Shown in pieces: positions 1 through 9,680 of a stretch of DNA of 64,000 bases; the first letter of the stretch is position 1; each line of letters begins with the position of its first letter. This DNA comes from Psychrobacter phenylpyruvicus DSM 7000 = NBRC 102152. Lineage in GTDB: Bacteria; Pseudomonadota; Gammaproteobacteria; Pseudomonadales; Moraxellaceae. Below the pieces are notes generated by a model. The model worked only from the letters and a program-made list of their open reading frames with translations. It did not search any database and was not told where the DNA came from. Position numbers and translations under genes: made by a program. The stretch lies in contig NZ_JMKP01000002.1 of NCBI RefSeq assembly GCF_000685805.1, forward strand, positions 115,379 to 179,378, read 5' to 3'.

Positions 1-17
1 CGTTGATGGCTCAAAGC

Positions 18-560
18 TTATAAAAGAGCTTTTAAGGTATCAGAAGGCTTTATATCACCCTGCGCATCGAGCCTATCACTCTCATCTCGCTTTGGTACCA
101 CAGTTAATTTAGCATCGCTTTCAAAAATTACCGCCGCCACATCTTCATAATCATGAATGCCTTCACTGCGCATGGCACACTCAATTTCTTGACGAGTTAA
201 ACGCTCTTCGCGCATGGCTTCGGGTAAAAACTGACCTTGATAAAACACCACACGAGGCTCAGAGAGAATGGTTTTAGCAAACTCAGGAGACAAGGAGGCA
301 TATTTAGTCACTAGATATTGCAAAGTAAGTAAAGTGATTATCGAAGCCATTCCTTCAATGATAGGAACGTTTTTTAAAATGATTGTACTGGCTCCTATCG
401 AGCCAATCATTACCGTCACCACCCAATCAAAGTTATTCAGCTGTGAGGTAGAACGTTTACCAGATACTTTATGCAACAATACAATGCTGATATAAACCAC
501 TACCGCTGAGATTACCATGCGTAGCAAGGTTTGTTGACTGTCAAAAAATAACATATCCAT
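18..560 (-). CDS. DUF421 (YetF-like) membrane protein
   Basis: A 180-residue protein with about three hydrophobic helices in its first 85 residues, followed by a soluble C-terminal domain. The stretch around residues 118-150 (RLTRQEIECAMRSEGI, then a V..VIFESD segment) is the usual signature of the DUF421/YetF family, whose biochemical role is unsettled. The start ATG at 560 has an AGGA about 13 bases upstream; a second ATG at 554 is also possible. The gene is followed downstream by the window edge and preceded by the minus-strand PBP4 gene's 3' side only 45 bases away, so the two may be read in one direction but not necessarily as an operon. Family call is from motif recognition; function is unknown. 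Confidence 0.85.
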   Translation of the reverse strand: MDMLFFDSQQTLLRMVISAVVVYISIVLLHKVSGKRSTSQLNNFDWVVTVMIGSIGASTIILKNVPIIEGMASIITLLTLQYLVTKYASLSPEFAKTILSEPRVVFYQGQFLPEAMREERLTRQEIECAMRSEGIHDYEDVAAVIFESDAKLTVVPKRDESDRLDAQGDIKPSDTLKALL

Positions 561-605
561 AATTTATCAGGTGTCCTTTAATCTATGACAAATTGGCTCA
601 TAGAA

Positions 606-2612
606 TTATTGTTTAGCTGTCCAGTCTAGCATTGTATCTAGCACGTAACGAGCTTGGTAAGTATTGAAAGGCTGACCAGTCGCAGAGCCATTAATTATCC
701 CAACTACCACATAATCCTGACCCGACTGACCACGAACATAGCCTGCCATTGAGGTAACATCATTTAAAGTACCGGTCTTAATCCAAGCTCGGCCTATGGC
801 TGCAGAGCTTGGCAGTCTATCGGCATGTTCTGTGATAGTACCGCTCACGCCCGCGACACCTAAGGAGTTAACATAGGTATCAAAGTTTGGGTGATTGTAA
901 GCAAAGCTAAGTAATTCTGCTAAATTCTCTGCCGTCACCGTACAGTCGCGACATAAGCCGGAGCCATTGGTCATGACTGGAGGTAAGGTGGTTAAATTGC
1001 TTTGCCACCACTGATTAATGGTAGCCAGTGACTTTAAATAATCAGAGTGCTGAGTCTGCCTAGACTTTATGACCTTAGTGATAGGCTTGGCGTCAGAGTC
1101 CTCAGACTTTTGCTGAACCTTAGTGTACAACGGCAAGGTTAAGGTCACTTGCTCGGTCATCACATTATTTGAATAGTGATTGATGTCATAAATTTGTTGT
1201 GACAGCGGTAATGAAGGGTAGCTGACAAACGGTAGTGGCGAGGACGGTAGCAATGGGAAAGACTGGGTCAGAGCAGAGCCTGCACTCATATCAAAATAGT
1301 TGCCAAACCGACCTATTATAGGACTTTCTGTATTAATCATTTCTCCTGAGACTGTGTTGCCAAGTCCTAGGAACTTAATATTACCCGATAAAGTATTACC
1401 TAGGTTTAGCCATTGGTTTTTTATCACGCGTTTGGCAAAGTCTTTGGCATCTGGATAAGCTATATAAAAAGTATGGGTGCCACAGCTTTCTGGTACTTTT
1501 TTATTGAACACCAGTCCTGAGTCTCGCCAAATAGGAGCCAGACTTGATCGAGCCGACGCACATCTTCCGCTAGAGGTATTCGCCAGTATGTCAGGCAGCT
1601 CGTAATCTGCCAATCGCGGCTTGTAATAAAGTTTGGAGAGGCCTTTTTGGCTATCATTTAATAAAGGAACCGCGGTTACCTCTACGGAGCTATAATTAAC
1701 CAATAGGCCATCAGGGCTGGCGTTGTAAGGACGCAGAGGATCATTGTCAAATGCTGCAGGGTCTTTAGTTACCCCTTGGAATACTGAACTGTCTAAAATT
1801 ATGTCGCCTTTGATGTGCTGAATGCCTGACTTTTGCACCTGCTCTAATAATTTATTTAAGCGCTGGGTGGTAAGTTTAGGGTCACCACTGCCTTTGATAA
1901 TTAAGTCACCATATAGGGTATTGGCTGAGATAAATCCAGTGTGATATACCTGGGTAAACCAAACGAAGTCTGGGCCCAATAAATCCAAAGCGACAAAGGT
2001 AGGGATCAGCTTCATGGTGCTGGCAGGCGTTCGCGGTAGGTCGGCTAAGTGTCTGACTGGGAACTCTATGTTTGTAGCAGACTGTCCTACGAGGGCTGAG
2101 CCTGTTACCTCACTACTGGTAGTAGTGGCTTGAGAGGCAGTTTGATTTGGTAGCGAGCTGGCAGGCGTGGTCGTTGTGGCAGCAGTGCTTTGCTGAGTAG
2201 AGGCTTTAGACTCAGTAGTAGTAACCACAGACTTTAGCAGAGTGCTTGGGGTTTCGGGCGGTAGAGCATCTGGATCAGAAGGCTCCGGTTTCAATACTTT
2301 GGCCTGTTCGGGATTAATGGTTTTGGGTAATCTGCTTTTTTTTGGGGTAGATTGCGCATTGTTATTTGTCCCAGTATTTACCGGCATACCAGTATTCACC
2401 GGCATAATAATTAAGCTAATATCCTCGGTACTAATCTTAGCGCGATTTAATGCAGATTCTACAGGAGCAGGAAGCTGAGCTTGAGCCCATGGTGATAAAC
2501 CCAGACACAAACTTAACGCGGCTGCTATTTTTTTGAAAGGCAGGCTGCTGGTCTGTTTATGAGAATGACAAGAAGTTGCTGCAGTACGGTGTTTGGGGTT
2601 AGACAGAGTCAT
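606..2612 (-). CDS. dacB: D-alanyl-D-alanine carboxypeptidase/endopeptidase PBP4
   Basis: A periplasmic class-C penicillin-binding protein that trims or cleaves peptide cross-links in peptidoglycan. All three active-site motifs are visible: S198-T-M-K201, a YSNN (SxN) box and a KTG box in the C-terminal quarter. Residues about 27-46 form a signal peptide ending in AQA, after an unusually long charged N-region. At 668 residues it is much longer than the usual 430-480. The excess is mainly a Thr/Ser/Gln/Pro-rich stretch at about residues 75-178, between the first beta strand and the catalytic serine, which starts with two tandem MPVNTG copies. The catalytic domain itself looks intact, so activity is expected. 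The gene stands alone on the minus strand. Confidence 0.93.
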   Translation of the reverse strand: MTLSNPKHRTAATSCHSHKQTSSLPFKKIAAALSLCLGLSPWAQAQLPAPVESALNRAKISTEDISLIIMPVNTGMPVNTGTNNNAQSTPKKSRLPKTINPEQAKVLKPEPSDPDALPPETPSTLLKSVVTTTESKASTQQSTAATTTTPASSLPNQTASQATTTSSEVTGSALVGQSATNIEFPVRHLADLPRTPASTMKLIPTFVALDLLGPDFVWFTQVYHTGFISANTLYGDLIIKGSGDPKLTTQRLNKLLEQVQKSGIQHIKGDIILDSSVFQGVTKDPAAFDNDPLRPYNASPDGLLVNYSSVEVTAVPLLNDSQKGLSKLYYKPRLADYELPDILANTSSGRCASARSSLAPIWRDSGLVFNKKVPESCGTHTFYIAYPDAKDFAKRVIKNQWLNLGNTLSGNIKFLGLGNTVSGEMINTESPIIGRFGNYFDMSAGSALTQSFPLLPSSPLPFVSYPSLPLSQQIYDINHYSNNVMTEQVTLTLPLYTKVQQKSEDSDAKPITKVIKSRQTQHSDYLKSLATINQWWQSNLTTLPPVMTNGSGLCRDCTVTAENLAELLSFAYNHPNFDTYVNSLGVAGVSGTITEHADRLPSSAAIGRAWIKTGTLNDVTSMAGYVRGQSGQDYVVVGIINGSATGQPFNTYQARYVLDTMLDWTAKQ

Positions 2613-2791
2613 AGTTTTACAATCAACGGTTGAGTTTAAGACAGCGAAAATTGGTTTAAATTCGTCATTATAACGGTTCGGGCAGTTAATAAATACAGGG
2701 ATAAAGACAATTGTCAGCCAAAGACATTTTAAATCAAAGGTGGGCTAACAAGAGTCATAGGGCTTACAGCAGTATTATATAAGTAATTTGT

Positions 2792-3397
2792 TTATTTAAG
2801 ATGCAAAAATGCCATAGCGGTCATTAAGGCATCATTGTAAGCGTCATGGGCCGCTAACTCCGGTAGCTGCAATTGCTGACTAATGGCACTTAGCTGCTGG
2901 GCTTGATGCGAGATGCCTTGAGTGCGGTTGCCACTGTATCGATTGTACAAGTCGCGTATATCGATAACGGTGTTCGGTAGGGCAGTGCCCATATAGGATT
3001 TGGTTATTTGATTCAAAAAACCTAAATCCAATTGAGGGCAGTAACCCACGATGGGCCTATTGCCGATAAAGGGCAATAAGCTCTGCAGCATCTGCTCATA
3101 ACTTAAGCCGTTTTCCACGTCTAGCGGACGTAGGCCATGAATGACTATGGTGTCTTTTTTTGGCATGACAGGGGGACGGCAAATTAAGTGGAGGCCCTGA
3201 CCGCTTTGTATTTGTGAGCCATTGATATGAATGGCGGCGATAGACAGCAGATGATCTTTTTTTGGATTCAATCCAGTCATTTCGCAATCAATGGCAACCC
3301 ATTGGTTGGGCGGTGGTGGCTGAAACATGGCCTTAAGTTCAGGTCGAGTTAACTGCTTTAGATACCAAGCGGACTTTAGCTGCTGTACTAGGTTCAT
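2792..3397 (-). CDS. DnaQ-like 3'-5' exonuclease (DEDDh family)
   Basis: A DEDD-type exonuclease of about 201 residues, resembling the epsilon subunit of DNA polymerase III but shorter and not dnaQ itself. The ExoI motif AIDCEMTG supplies the first acidic pair (D37, E39 with this start), and the C-terminal AHDAYNDALMTA carries the motif III histidine and aspartate. I start at the ATG at 3397, which has a GGGCGGGA purine run 4-10 bases upstream; the longer reading uses a TTG at 3421 that would overlap the upstream gene. It lies 16 bases behind the DUF294/CBS gene, and the two are very probably co-transcribed. This pairing recurs in gammaproteobacteria, but the substrate is not known from sequence. 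Confidence 0.88.
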   Translation of the reverse strand: MNLVQQLKSAWYLKQLTRPELKAMFQPPPPNQWVAIDCEMTGLNPKKDHLLSIAAIHINGSQIQSGQGLHLICRPPVMPKKDTIVIHGLRPLDVENGLSYEQMLQSLLPFIGNRPIVGYCPQLDLGFLNQITKSYMGTALPNTVIDIRDLYNRYSGNRTQGISHQAQQLSAISQQLQLPELAAHDAYNDALMTAMAFLHLK

Positions 3398-3413
3398 AAT
3401 TCCCGCCCTTAGG

Positions 3414-5414
3414 TTAAGCAATATCTAATTGATAGCGTTGACGCAGTTCATTTTTGAAGCTTTTTACTACGTTGAGACACTCTTTTAATAAGTCTCTTTC
3501 TAGCGCAGATAACATGGCAGGGTCTACTTCTCGAGCCAGTTTGTTATCAGTAGCAAGTGCAATATCTAGCCGCCTCGCCATAAAGAACTCTAACGTCTCG
3601 TTTAAGGTTTCTGCCCGCTTATGAGTAATAACGCCTAGGCGAGCCAGTTGTTGCAGTCGAGCCTTGGTACTGGTGGCCTCAAAGATATCATTCTCTAAGG
3701 CTAAGGCACGAATACCGTGTACTAAAGGGAAGATCCCCGCTTTTTTTAGGTCAATGTCTTGTGGCATGGGTTTACCGATTAAAGGCACAAATTTTTTCCA
3801 CCACTGATTAATCTCACCAAACTGCAAAGCGGCTTGGGCGAAGCTGCGCACAAACATAGGATCGGCACTGCGATGAGCGACTTGTAGATGTTTGCGCAGG
3901 CCCTCAAGCAGACGCTCATCACCGCAAACGTATGAGGCGTCTAATAATGATGAGAGCCAAATAGCATGCTCTGGCTCTTTTTGACTAAACCAGGTGGATA
4001 CCTCAGATTTGAATCGGTTTAGGGGCTGTCGCCACAAGGGGTTGTTCATCATGATGTGACCCTCACACAGAGGATATCCCATGTCTGCTAGCGCTTGGTT
4101 AAAGGTCTGTGCATAGTCAGCAAGGTTAGGATCACTAAAGCCATTACGAATAATGAGCGCGTTATCTTGGTCTGTACGCATGATTTGTTCACCGCGACCC
4201 TCAGAGCCCATGACGATAATACAAGTATTTTCATAGACCATATCTGGCACGATTAAGCGCCATAGCTTGGCAAAAACGTGCGCATTTAACGCCTGTACAA
4301 TGCGGCTAATCACCCCAATTTTGATGCCATTGTTGTGCTGGGTACGAATGTATTGACCGATAGATTCAACTGGCTGTTTTAGACCTTCGATACTATTGGC
4401 CTGCTCAATTTGTAACGACAAGAGCTGTGAGTGATGACTCAAAAAAGCCAATAAGTCACTTTGACCTAGCACTCCGATAACCTCCTCGTTTTCATCCAAA
4501 ACGGGAAGACGGTGTACTCGGTAGCGAATCATGGTCAATAACGCTTCGCTAATATCTTGTTGATGAGAAATAGTGTGCAGTTTAAATTTGGCATAGTCTC
4601 GGCACAGCGTTGTGCTCATATCTACTTGCTCACTTACAGCACGGCAGATGTCTGCATCGGTTAATATACCGAGGTTGCTTTGATGGCTACGGGTAGGGTG
4701 ACGCTCTACGGTAGGACTACGCTTTATCAACACATGCTTCAAGCCTGCCTTAGTCATGGTCATTGCCGCTTCAAACAAAGTGGCTGTCTCTGAGATGGTA
4801 TGCACCTCCAGCATTCGAATGGCAGTGACCGGTTGCAGCATCAATTGCTGCGACTCAGCTTGGCTACCTGCCATAGAGCTGCTCAAGGAGTGATCAGGGT
4901 GGTGAGAAGCTGTACTGTTCAGGCTTCGCTCACTGTAAGCTTGCATGCGCTCAGCCAACTCGCCGCTCAGTAGCTTGCGGATATGACGGTTTTGTAGCGA
5001 CAGCTTATCGATGGCCTCAGAGTCTACCTGTAGTAATAAACTGTCTTCTAGTGCGTGATAGCTATAAGTATTATGGGCTTGAGCTTGAGGTTGGGCTTGG
5101 GCTTGAAAGATGCTTGGAGAGGGGTCAGAGCTTGTCTGCTCGTTATCTGACATTAAGCCAAAATCGTTTGTTGGCTGCTTTCGAGCATCAAACCAGTCAT
5201 TACTAAAGTTGGTAGCGGCAAAGTCATGTAGCTCATCTCCATTAAGCGTTTGTTGGATGCGTCCCTTTAAAACCACATAAAAGTAATTATGGTCCTCAGC
5301 AGTTAAGGCTTCGTTTTTGGCCAAATAGCGAATTTGAGTTTGCTTTTTGATAGTTTCACGTTCGCTTGAGCTTAAAACGTCAAAAGGAGGCTGGGTAAAG
5401 TCTAGCCTTGTCAT
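3414..5414 (-). CDS. CBS/DUF294 nucleotidyltransferase-like signalling protein
   Basis: A 666-residue multidomain regulator. The N-terminal 150 residues look like a cyclic-nucleotide-binding-type beta barrel interrupted by a Gln/Ala-rich insert (QAQAQPQAQAH). Two CBS repeats follow at about 195-330, then a DUF294 nucleotidyltransferase-like domain whose core GSEGRGEQ...RTDQDN resembles the GlnD/GlnE catalytic loop, and finally a DUF294 C-terminal helical domain. CBS pairs usually bind adenine nucleotides, so an energy- or nucleotide-sensing role is inferred. Start ATG has a GGGAG 6-8 bases upstream. It leads a two-gene unit with the exonuclease behind it. The protein target is unknown, and the enzymatic activity of this family is not established. 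Confidence 0.87.
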   Translation of the reverse strand: MTRLDFTQPPFDVLSSSERETIKKQTQIRYLAKNEALTAEDHNYFYVVLKGRIQQTLNGDELHDFAATNFSNDWFDARKQPTNDFGLMSDNEQTSSDPSPSIFQAQAQPQAQAHNTYSYHALEDSLLLQVDSEAIDKLSLQNRHIRKLLSGELAERMQAYSERSLNSTASHHPDHSLSSSMAGSQAESQQLMLQPVTAIRMLEVHTISETATLFEAAMTMTKAGLKHVLIKRSPTVERHPTRSHQSNLGILTDADICRAVSEQVDMSTTLCRDYAKFKLHTISHQQDISEALLTMIRYRVHRLPVLDENEEVIGVLGQSDLLAFLSHHSQLLSLQIEQANSIEGLKQPVESIGQYIRTQHNNGIKIGVISRIVQALNAHVFAKLWRLIVPDMVYENTCIIVMGSEGRGEQIMRTDQDNALIIRNGFSDPNLADYAQTFNQALADMGYPLCEGHIMMNNPLWRQPLNRFKSEVSTWFSQKEPEHAIWLSSLLDASYVCGDERLLEGLRKHLQVAHRSADPMFVRSFAQAALQFGEINQWWKKFVPLIGKPMPQDIDLKKAGIFPLVHGIRALALENDIFEATSTKARLQQLARLGVITHKRAETLNETLEFFMARRLDIALATDNKLAREVDPAMLSALERDLLKECLNVVKSFKNELRQRYQLDIA

Positions 5415-5511
5415 AAACCACTCCCTGGTTATGTTTTTGTTTAGTTGTAATTGTAATCGTTTGGGTTTTAATTGTGCAGTAAATAGTTTTAGTAATATTC
5501 AAAGTAAAGGA

Positions 5512-6735
5512 TTAGCTAAGCAGTGCCTTGATACGAGTTATGGCTTCCTGGCTTTCCTCGACACTGGCTACCAAAGCCAATCTGACGAAGCCTTTACCCG
5601 GATTGATACCATTAACTTCTCGCGATAAATAGCGACCGGCCAAAGCGTGAATGTTCACTTTTTCAAATAAAGCCTTCACAAAAGTCTCATCATCCGGCTC
5701 GCCTCGCTCATCTGTAAATTGCTCGGGGACTTGCACCCAAAAGTAAAAGCCAGCATCTGGTTTATTAAGCTTTAGAAGCTCTCCAAGCTCACTCATCCAT
5801 AAGTCGAACTTTTGGGCATAAAGCTGTCGGTTGTTTTCAACATGAGCTTCATCTTGCCAAGCAGCAATAGAGGCCAGCTGATGGTGAATCGGCAGGGCGC
5901 AGCCTTGATAAGTACGGTATTGAAGGTAAGGTTTGAGTAGGTCAGCATCACCCGCCACAAAGCCGGAGCGTAGTCCTGGTAAGTTTGAGCGCTTCGATAA
6001 TGAGTGAAAAACCACACAGTTTTTATAGTCGTGGCGACCGATATTGGCACAGGCCTGTAGCAGACCTATCGGCGCCGTATCAAAATACAGCTCGCTATAA
6101 CACTCATCACTGGCAATGATAAAGTCATGCTGATCAGACAACTCAATTAATGCCTGCCAGTCAGCTTCACTAAATATGGCTCCAGTAGGATTGTTAGGAC
6201 TACAGACGAAGACAATTTGGGTGCGTTGCCATATCTCACTGGGTACAGAGCGATAATCGCCTTTAAAATCATTGTCAGCATTACACGCGACGAAATAAGG
6301 TTCTGCCCCGGCTAATAAAGTGGCCCCCTCATAGATTTGATAAAAAGGATTGGGCATGACTACCAAAGGTTTGTCACTGCTGCTTGTTGCTTTAGAGTTA
6401 TCAATAGCCGCTTGTACAAAGCTAAATAAAGCTTCACGAGTGCCCATAACTGGGATAATCTGTGAGTCGACATCAATGTTTGATAACTTAAAGCGGCGGC
6501 TTAACCACTGAGCAATGGCTTGACGCAGTTCAGGTAGCCCATTAGTACTAGGGTAATTCTGTACTCTGTTTAGATTCTCAGCCAGTACATCTAACACAAA
6601 TGCAGGGGGCTGATGCTTTGGCTCACCGATACCTAACTTAATGGTCTCATACTCACTGGCAGGCGTTGAGTCAGCTAAAAGTGTGGCCATTTTGGCAAAA
6701 GGGTAAGGGTGTAGTAGCTCTAATTTGGGGTTCAT
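5512..6735 (-). CDS. dapC: Succinyldiaminopimelate transaminase DapC
   Basis: A PLP-dependent class I/II aminotransferase of 407 residues, full length for the family. It converts N-succinyl-2-amino-6-ketopimelate to N-succinyl-diaminopimelate in lysine and peptidoglycan precursor synthesis. The PLP lysine is K248 in SLSKRSNLPGLRSGF, the sequence typical of the proteobacterial DapC group; SPNNPTGA (about 179-186) and SDECYSELYF (about 209-218) provide cofactor contacts. It lies downstream of glnD on the same strand, an arrangement also seen in pseudomonads. The 206-base gap between them holds short tandem duplications (6771-6843). An aspartate-family aminotransferase of different specificity is the main alternative. 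Confidence 0.9.
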   Translation of the reverse strand: MNPKLELLHPYPFAKMATLLADSTPASEYETIKLGIGEPKHQPPAFVLDVLAENLNRVQNYPSTNGLPELRQAIAQWLSRRFKLSNIDVDSQIIPVMGTREALFSFVQAAIDNSKATSSSDKPLVVMPNPFYQIYEGATLLAGAEPYFVACNADNDFKGDYRSVPSEIWQRTQIVFVCSPNNPTGAIFSEADWQALIELSDQHDFIIASDECYSELYFDTAPIGLLQACANIGRHDYKNCVVFHSLSKRSNLPGLRSGFVAGDADLLKPYLQYRTYQGCALPIHHQLASIAAWQDEAHVENNRQLYAQKFDLWMSELGELLKLNKPDAGFYFWVQVPEQFTDERGEPDDETFVKALFEKVNIHALAGRYLSREVNGINPGKGFVRLALVASVEESQEAITRIKALLS

Positions 6736-6770
6736 GGTCAGCCTTTTATTAATGTCGTTACTTGAACAGC

Positions 6771-6843
6771 TATTTTAACTATCTAATTATTTTAACTATC
6801 TAATAAGATTATGTGAGCGCTCTAATAAGGTTATGTGAGCGCT
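6771..6843. repeat. Two adjacent tandem duplications upstream of dapC
   Basis: A 17-bp unit, TATTTTAACTATCTAAT, occurs twice head to tail at 6771-6787 and 6788-6804. Starting at 6800 a 22-bp unit ending in GTGAGCGCT is also duplicated (6800-6821 and 6822-6843) with one mismatch. Both lie in the glnD-dapC intergenic gap, so they fall within the dapC leader or promoter. Confidence 0.9.
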
Positions 6844-6941
6844 ATGGGTGGTGGACAGTGTCCAAGCTCAATAGTTTCAAGGTCAGAATTTACTACAATT
6901 TTCCACCTTGTTTTTAGCGCTTCTGTTTTATCTTTAACGCT

Positions 6942-9641
6942 TTAGTTATTTGGGGTTAGCGCTTCAATTAAAGCGTTTTTTAATCGTTGTAGCTTGGCCT
7001 CACTGAGCATGGCATCGCCAATATCACTGATGTAAAACATATCCTCAGCACGCTCTCCTAAGGTTGTAATTCGAGCAGCATGGACCTCGATACCTTCATT
7101 TAAGAAGATCTGTCCGATACGGGCCAGTAACCCAGGTTGATCAAGCGTGGTCAGGCTCATTACATGCTGGCGACTCGCTTCATTATAGTGAAAGTCAATA
7201 GTGGTAGGCACTTGGAAATTCTTTAGTCGGCGGGGTAGACGCTTTTGTACCAGCTTTGGACTCTCTGGATTTTTGAATGCTTCAATCAGGCGCCGGCTTA
7301 ACTCTTTGCGCGACTCAGGATCGGTTAACAAAGTGCCATGACGGTCTAGTAAAACATAAGAATCTAAAGCAAAGTCACGAGTAGCAGTAATGATTCTAGC
7401 GTCTAATACATCCAAGTTCATCTGATCAAAGACAGCCATGGTTACCGCAAATAGATTGGCTTGATTTTGGGTATAAATAAAGATTTGTACCGCATCAAGC
7501 GCTAATTCTCTATGTTCACGAAGTACAATCAGTGGCTCACTGCTAGCATCTGAAGCTTTACCAATTGGCGGGTGATTCAAAATAGCTTCAGTATGCCACA
7601 TGATGGCTTCAGGAATCTCTCGCAAGAAATACTCATCGCCTAGCTCATCCCATAGTGCCAACACCTCCTCTCTATTCATATGCTGATTGTCTACTTTATC
7701 TAGCATGGCTAATGCTTGCTGCCGGGTGGTGGCAATCATGTCTTGACGGTTGGTTGGGGCGTCTAAATCTGCGCGTAAAATTCGGCGGGTCTGGGTATAA
7801 AGCTGCTTCATTAGGCTGGCACGCCAACTGTTCCAAAGCTGAGGATTAGTCGCATTCATATCAGCGACCGTCAACACGTATAAGTGGTTTAAATGAGTAA
7901 CGTTACCCACAGTATTGGCAAACTTAGTGACCACCTCAGGATCAGAGATGTCTTGCTTTTGGGCAGTCATCGACATCAATAAGTGATATCGGGTTAACCA
8001 ACCGATTAGCTTGGCATCGGCCTCACTCATACCGTGATTTAAACAAAACTCAATGGCTTCAATCTCACCCAGTTCACTATGATCCCCGCCGCGACCTTTG
8101 GCAATATCATGAAAAATAGCGGCTAATATGATGATCTCTTTGCGCTCGATACGTTTATAAATTGAGCCCACTAAGCCAAAGTCGTCCTTATATTTAGGGT
8201 CGGTAAAGCGGTGCAGCATACGAACCAAAAGTAAGATGTGAGCATCTACCGTGTAACGATGAAATAAATCGTACTGCATTAATCCCACTAAGTTGGCGAA
8301 CTGAGGTAAATAATTGGGTAATACCCCATAGCGTTTCATAATACGCAGACGCTGATACAAGTAGTTTTGCTCTTTGAGGTTGGCCAAAAACAGCTGTTTA
8401 TGTAGCTCATTATCGCGGTAATTTTGATCAATACCTCGAGCAGCAATTTTTAATGCCCGTAGAGTGCGAGTGCGAATATTCTTAATGCCTTGCTGGCCCA
8501 TCAATAAGAACATCTCTAAGATGGCTTCAGGATGCTGAGCAAAGACATGGTGATGAGCGATACCGATTTGATCGCCTACTTGATTAAAACGAGCATTTAA
8601 CACAGTTTTTTTGGGACGCTCTGACTCAGGAAGACGGGCTTCAATCAGGGTTTCATAATAATGGGAGGTGAGCATTTCAGAGAGTGTTGAAATCTGCATC
8701 GCGCATCTATAATAGTCGCGCATGAAGCTTTCAACAGCGGCATTAGGCTCGTCTTCTGCAGTTTGTTCATAACCCATACGCTCGGCAATATCACGTTGAT
8801 AATCAAACAGCAGTTTGTTTTCATTACGGCCGGTTAAGTGATGTAGATGATGACGGATAAGCCATAAGAAGTCTTCGGCAAACATCAGTTCATCAAATTC
8901 TCTTTCGGTTAAGAACTCTTGCGGTACTAAGTCATAAAGCTTGCCGATTCTAAAATAACGCTTGGTTATCCAGCCAATGGTATGGATATCACGTAGGCCA
9001 CCGGGGGATTTTTTGATATCCGGTTCTAGGTTGTATTCAGTGCCGTTATGACGCAGATGACGGGCACGAGCTTCGGCCATTTTTGCGTCATAAAAGTCTT
9101 TTTGCGACCATAATTGTTGCACAATATCATTAGGAACATGACTTAGACTTTCATTGCCGGCCAACAGACGGGCTTCGAGCAGGTTAGTGGCAACGGTGAT
9201 ATCTGTGGCCACTTCTGCGCAGTCTTGTACGCTACGTACCGACAATCCCGGCTCAATACCTATGTCCCATAGTCTGGCTACAAAGGCATCTACTTTTTTA
9301 TTGTCCTCATCATTTAAAGTGTCAGGAGACAGCAATAAAATATCCACATCTGAGTAGGGGGAAAGCTCGCCACGCCCATAGCCACCGACTGCAAACAATG
9401 CCAAATCAGTTTGTTGTAACTCATGCAGTTTGAACAGTTCAATAAGCAGGCTATCTATTGCTTCAGCACGTGCCTCAACCAAACTTCTTATATCCACTCC
9501 CTTAGCGAGTGCAGCTGAGATGTCCTCTTCAATCTGATTTAACCAGTCAGGTATGCCCAGGTTTCTAGCCTGGGTAGAGGAGACATTCGATAAGTCGGGT
9601 AACTCAGTAATTAAAGTGTCGATTGAGTCGGGAATAAACAT
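6942..9641 (-). CDS. glnD: Bifunctional uridylyltransferase/uridylyl-removing enzyme GlnD
   Basis: The glutamine sensor that adds UMP to, and removes it from, PII proteins and so sets glutamine synthetase and Ntr activity. Domain order is canonical: nucleotidyltransferase (GGYGRGELSPYSDVDILLL near residue 85), a central linker, an HD phosphohydrolase domain (FHDIAKGRGGDHSELG near residue 510) and two C-terminal ACT domains that bind glutamine. About 899 residues, normal for the family. I start at the ATG at 9641, with a GGA 8-10 bases upstream; the longer reading uses a TTG at 9653. Its leader contains degenerate TTTATAAAA-type repeats. It lies between map and dapC, all on the minus strand. 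Confidence 0.96.
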   Translation of the reverse strand: MFIPDSIDTLITELPDLSNVSSTQARNLGIPDWLNQIEEDISAALAKGVDIRSLVEARAEAIDSLLIELFKLHELQQTDLALFAVGGYGRGELSPYSDVDILLLSPDTLNDEDNKKVDAFVARLWDIGIEPGLSVRSVQDCAEVATDITVATNLLEARLLAGNESLSHVPNDIVQQLWSQKDFYDAKMAEARARHLRHNGTEYNLEPDIKKSPGGLRDIHTIGWITKRYFRIGKLYDLVPQEFLTEREFDELMFAEDFLWLIRHHLHHLTGRNENKLLFDYQRDIAERMGYEQTAEDEPNAAVESFMRDYYRCAMQISTLSEMLTSHYYETLIEARLPESERPKKTVLNARFNQVGDQIGIAHHHVFAQHPEAILEMFLLMGQQGIKNIRTRTLRALKIAARGIDQNYRDNELHKQLFLANLKEQNYLYQRLRIMKRYGVLPNYLPQFANLVGLMQYDLFHRYTVDAHILLLVRMLHRFTDPKYKDDFGLVGSIYKRIERKEIIILAAIFHDIAKGRGGDHSELGEIEAIEFCLNHGMSEADAKLIGWLTRYHLLMSMTAQKQDISDPEVVTKFANTVGNVTHLNHLYVLTVADMNATNPQLWNSWRASLMKQLYTQTRRILRADLDAPTNRQDMIATTRQQALAMLDKVDNQHMNREEVLALWDELGDEYFLREIPEAIMWHTEAILNHPPIGKASDASSEPLIVLREHRELALDAVQIFIYTQNQANLFAVTMAVFDQMNLDVLDARIITATRDFALDSYVLLDRHGTLLTDPESRKELSRRLIEAFKNPESPKLVQKRLPRRLKNFQVPTTIDFHYNEASRQHVMSLTTLDQPGLLARIGQIFLNEGIEVHAARITTLGERAEDMFYISDIGDAMLSEAKLQRLKNALIEALTPNN

Positions 9642-9680
9642 GTTGGAATCCAAGCAAGGTCTGTGGGGTGGGGCTATTTA

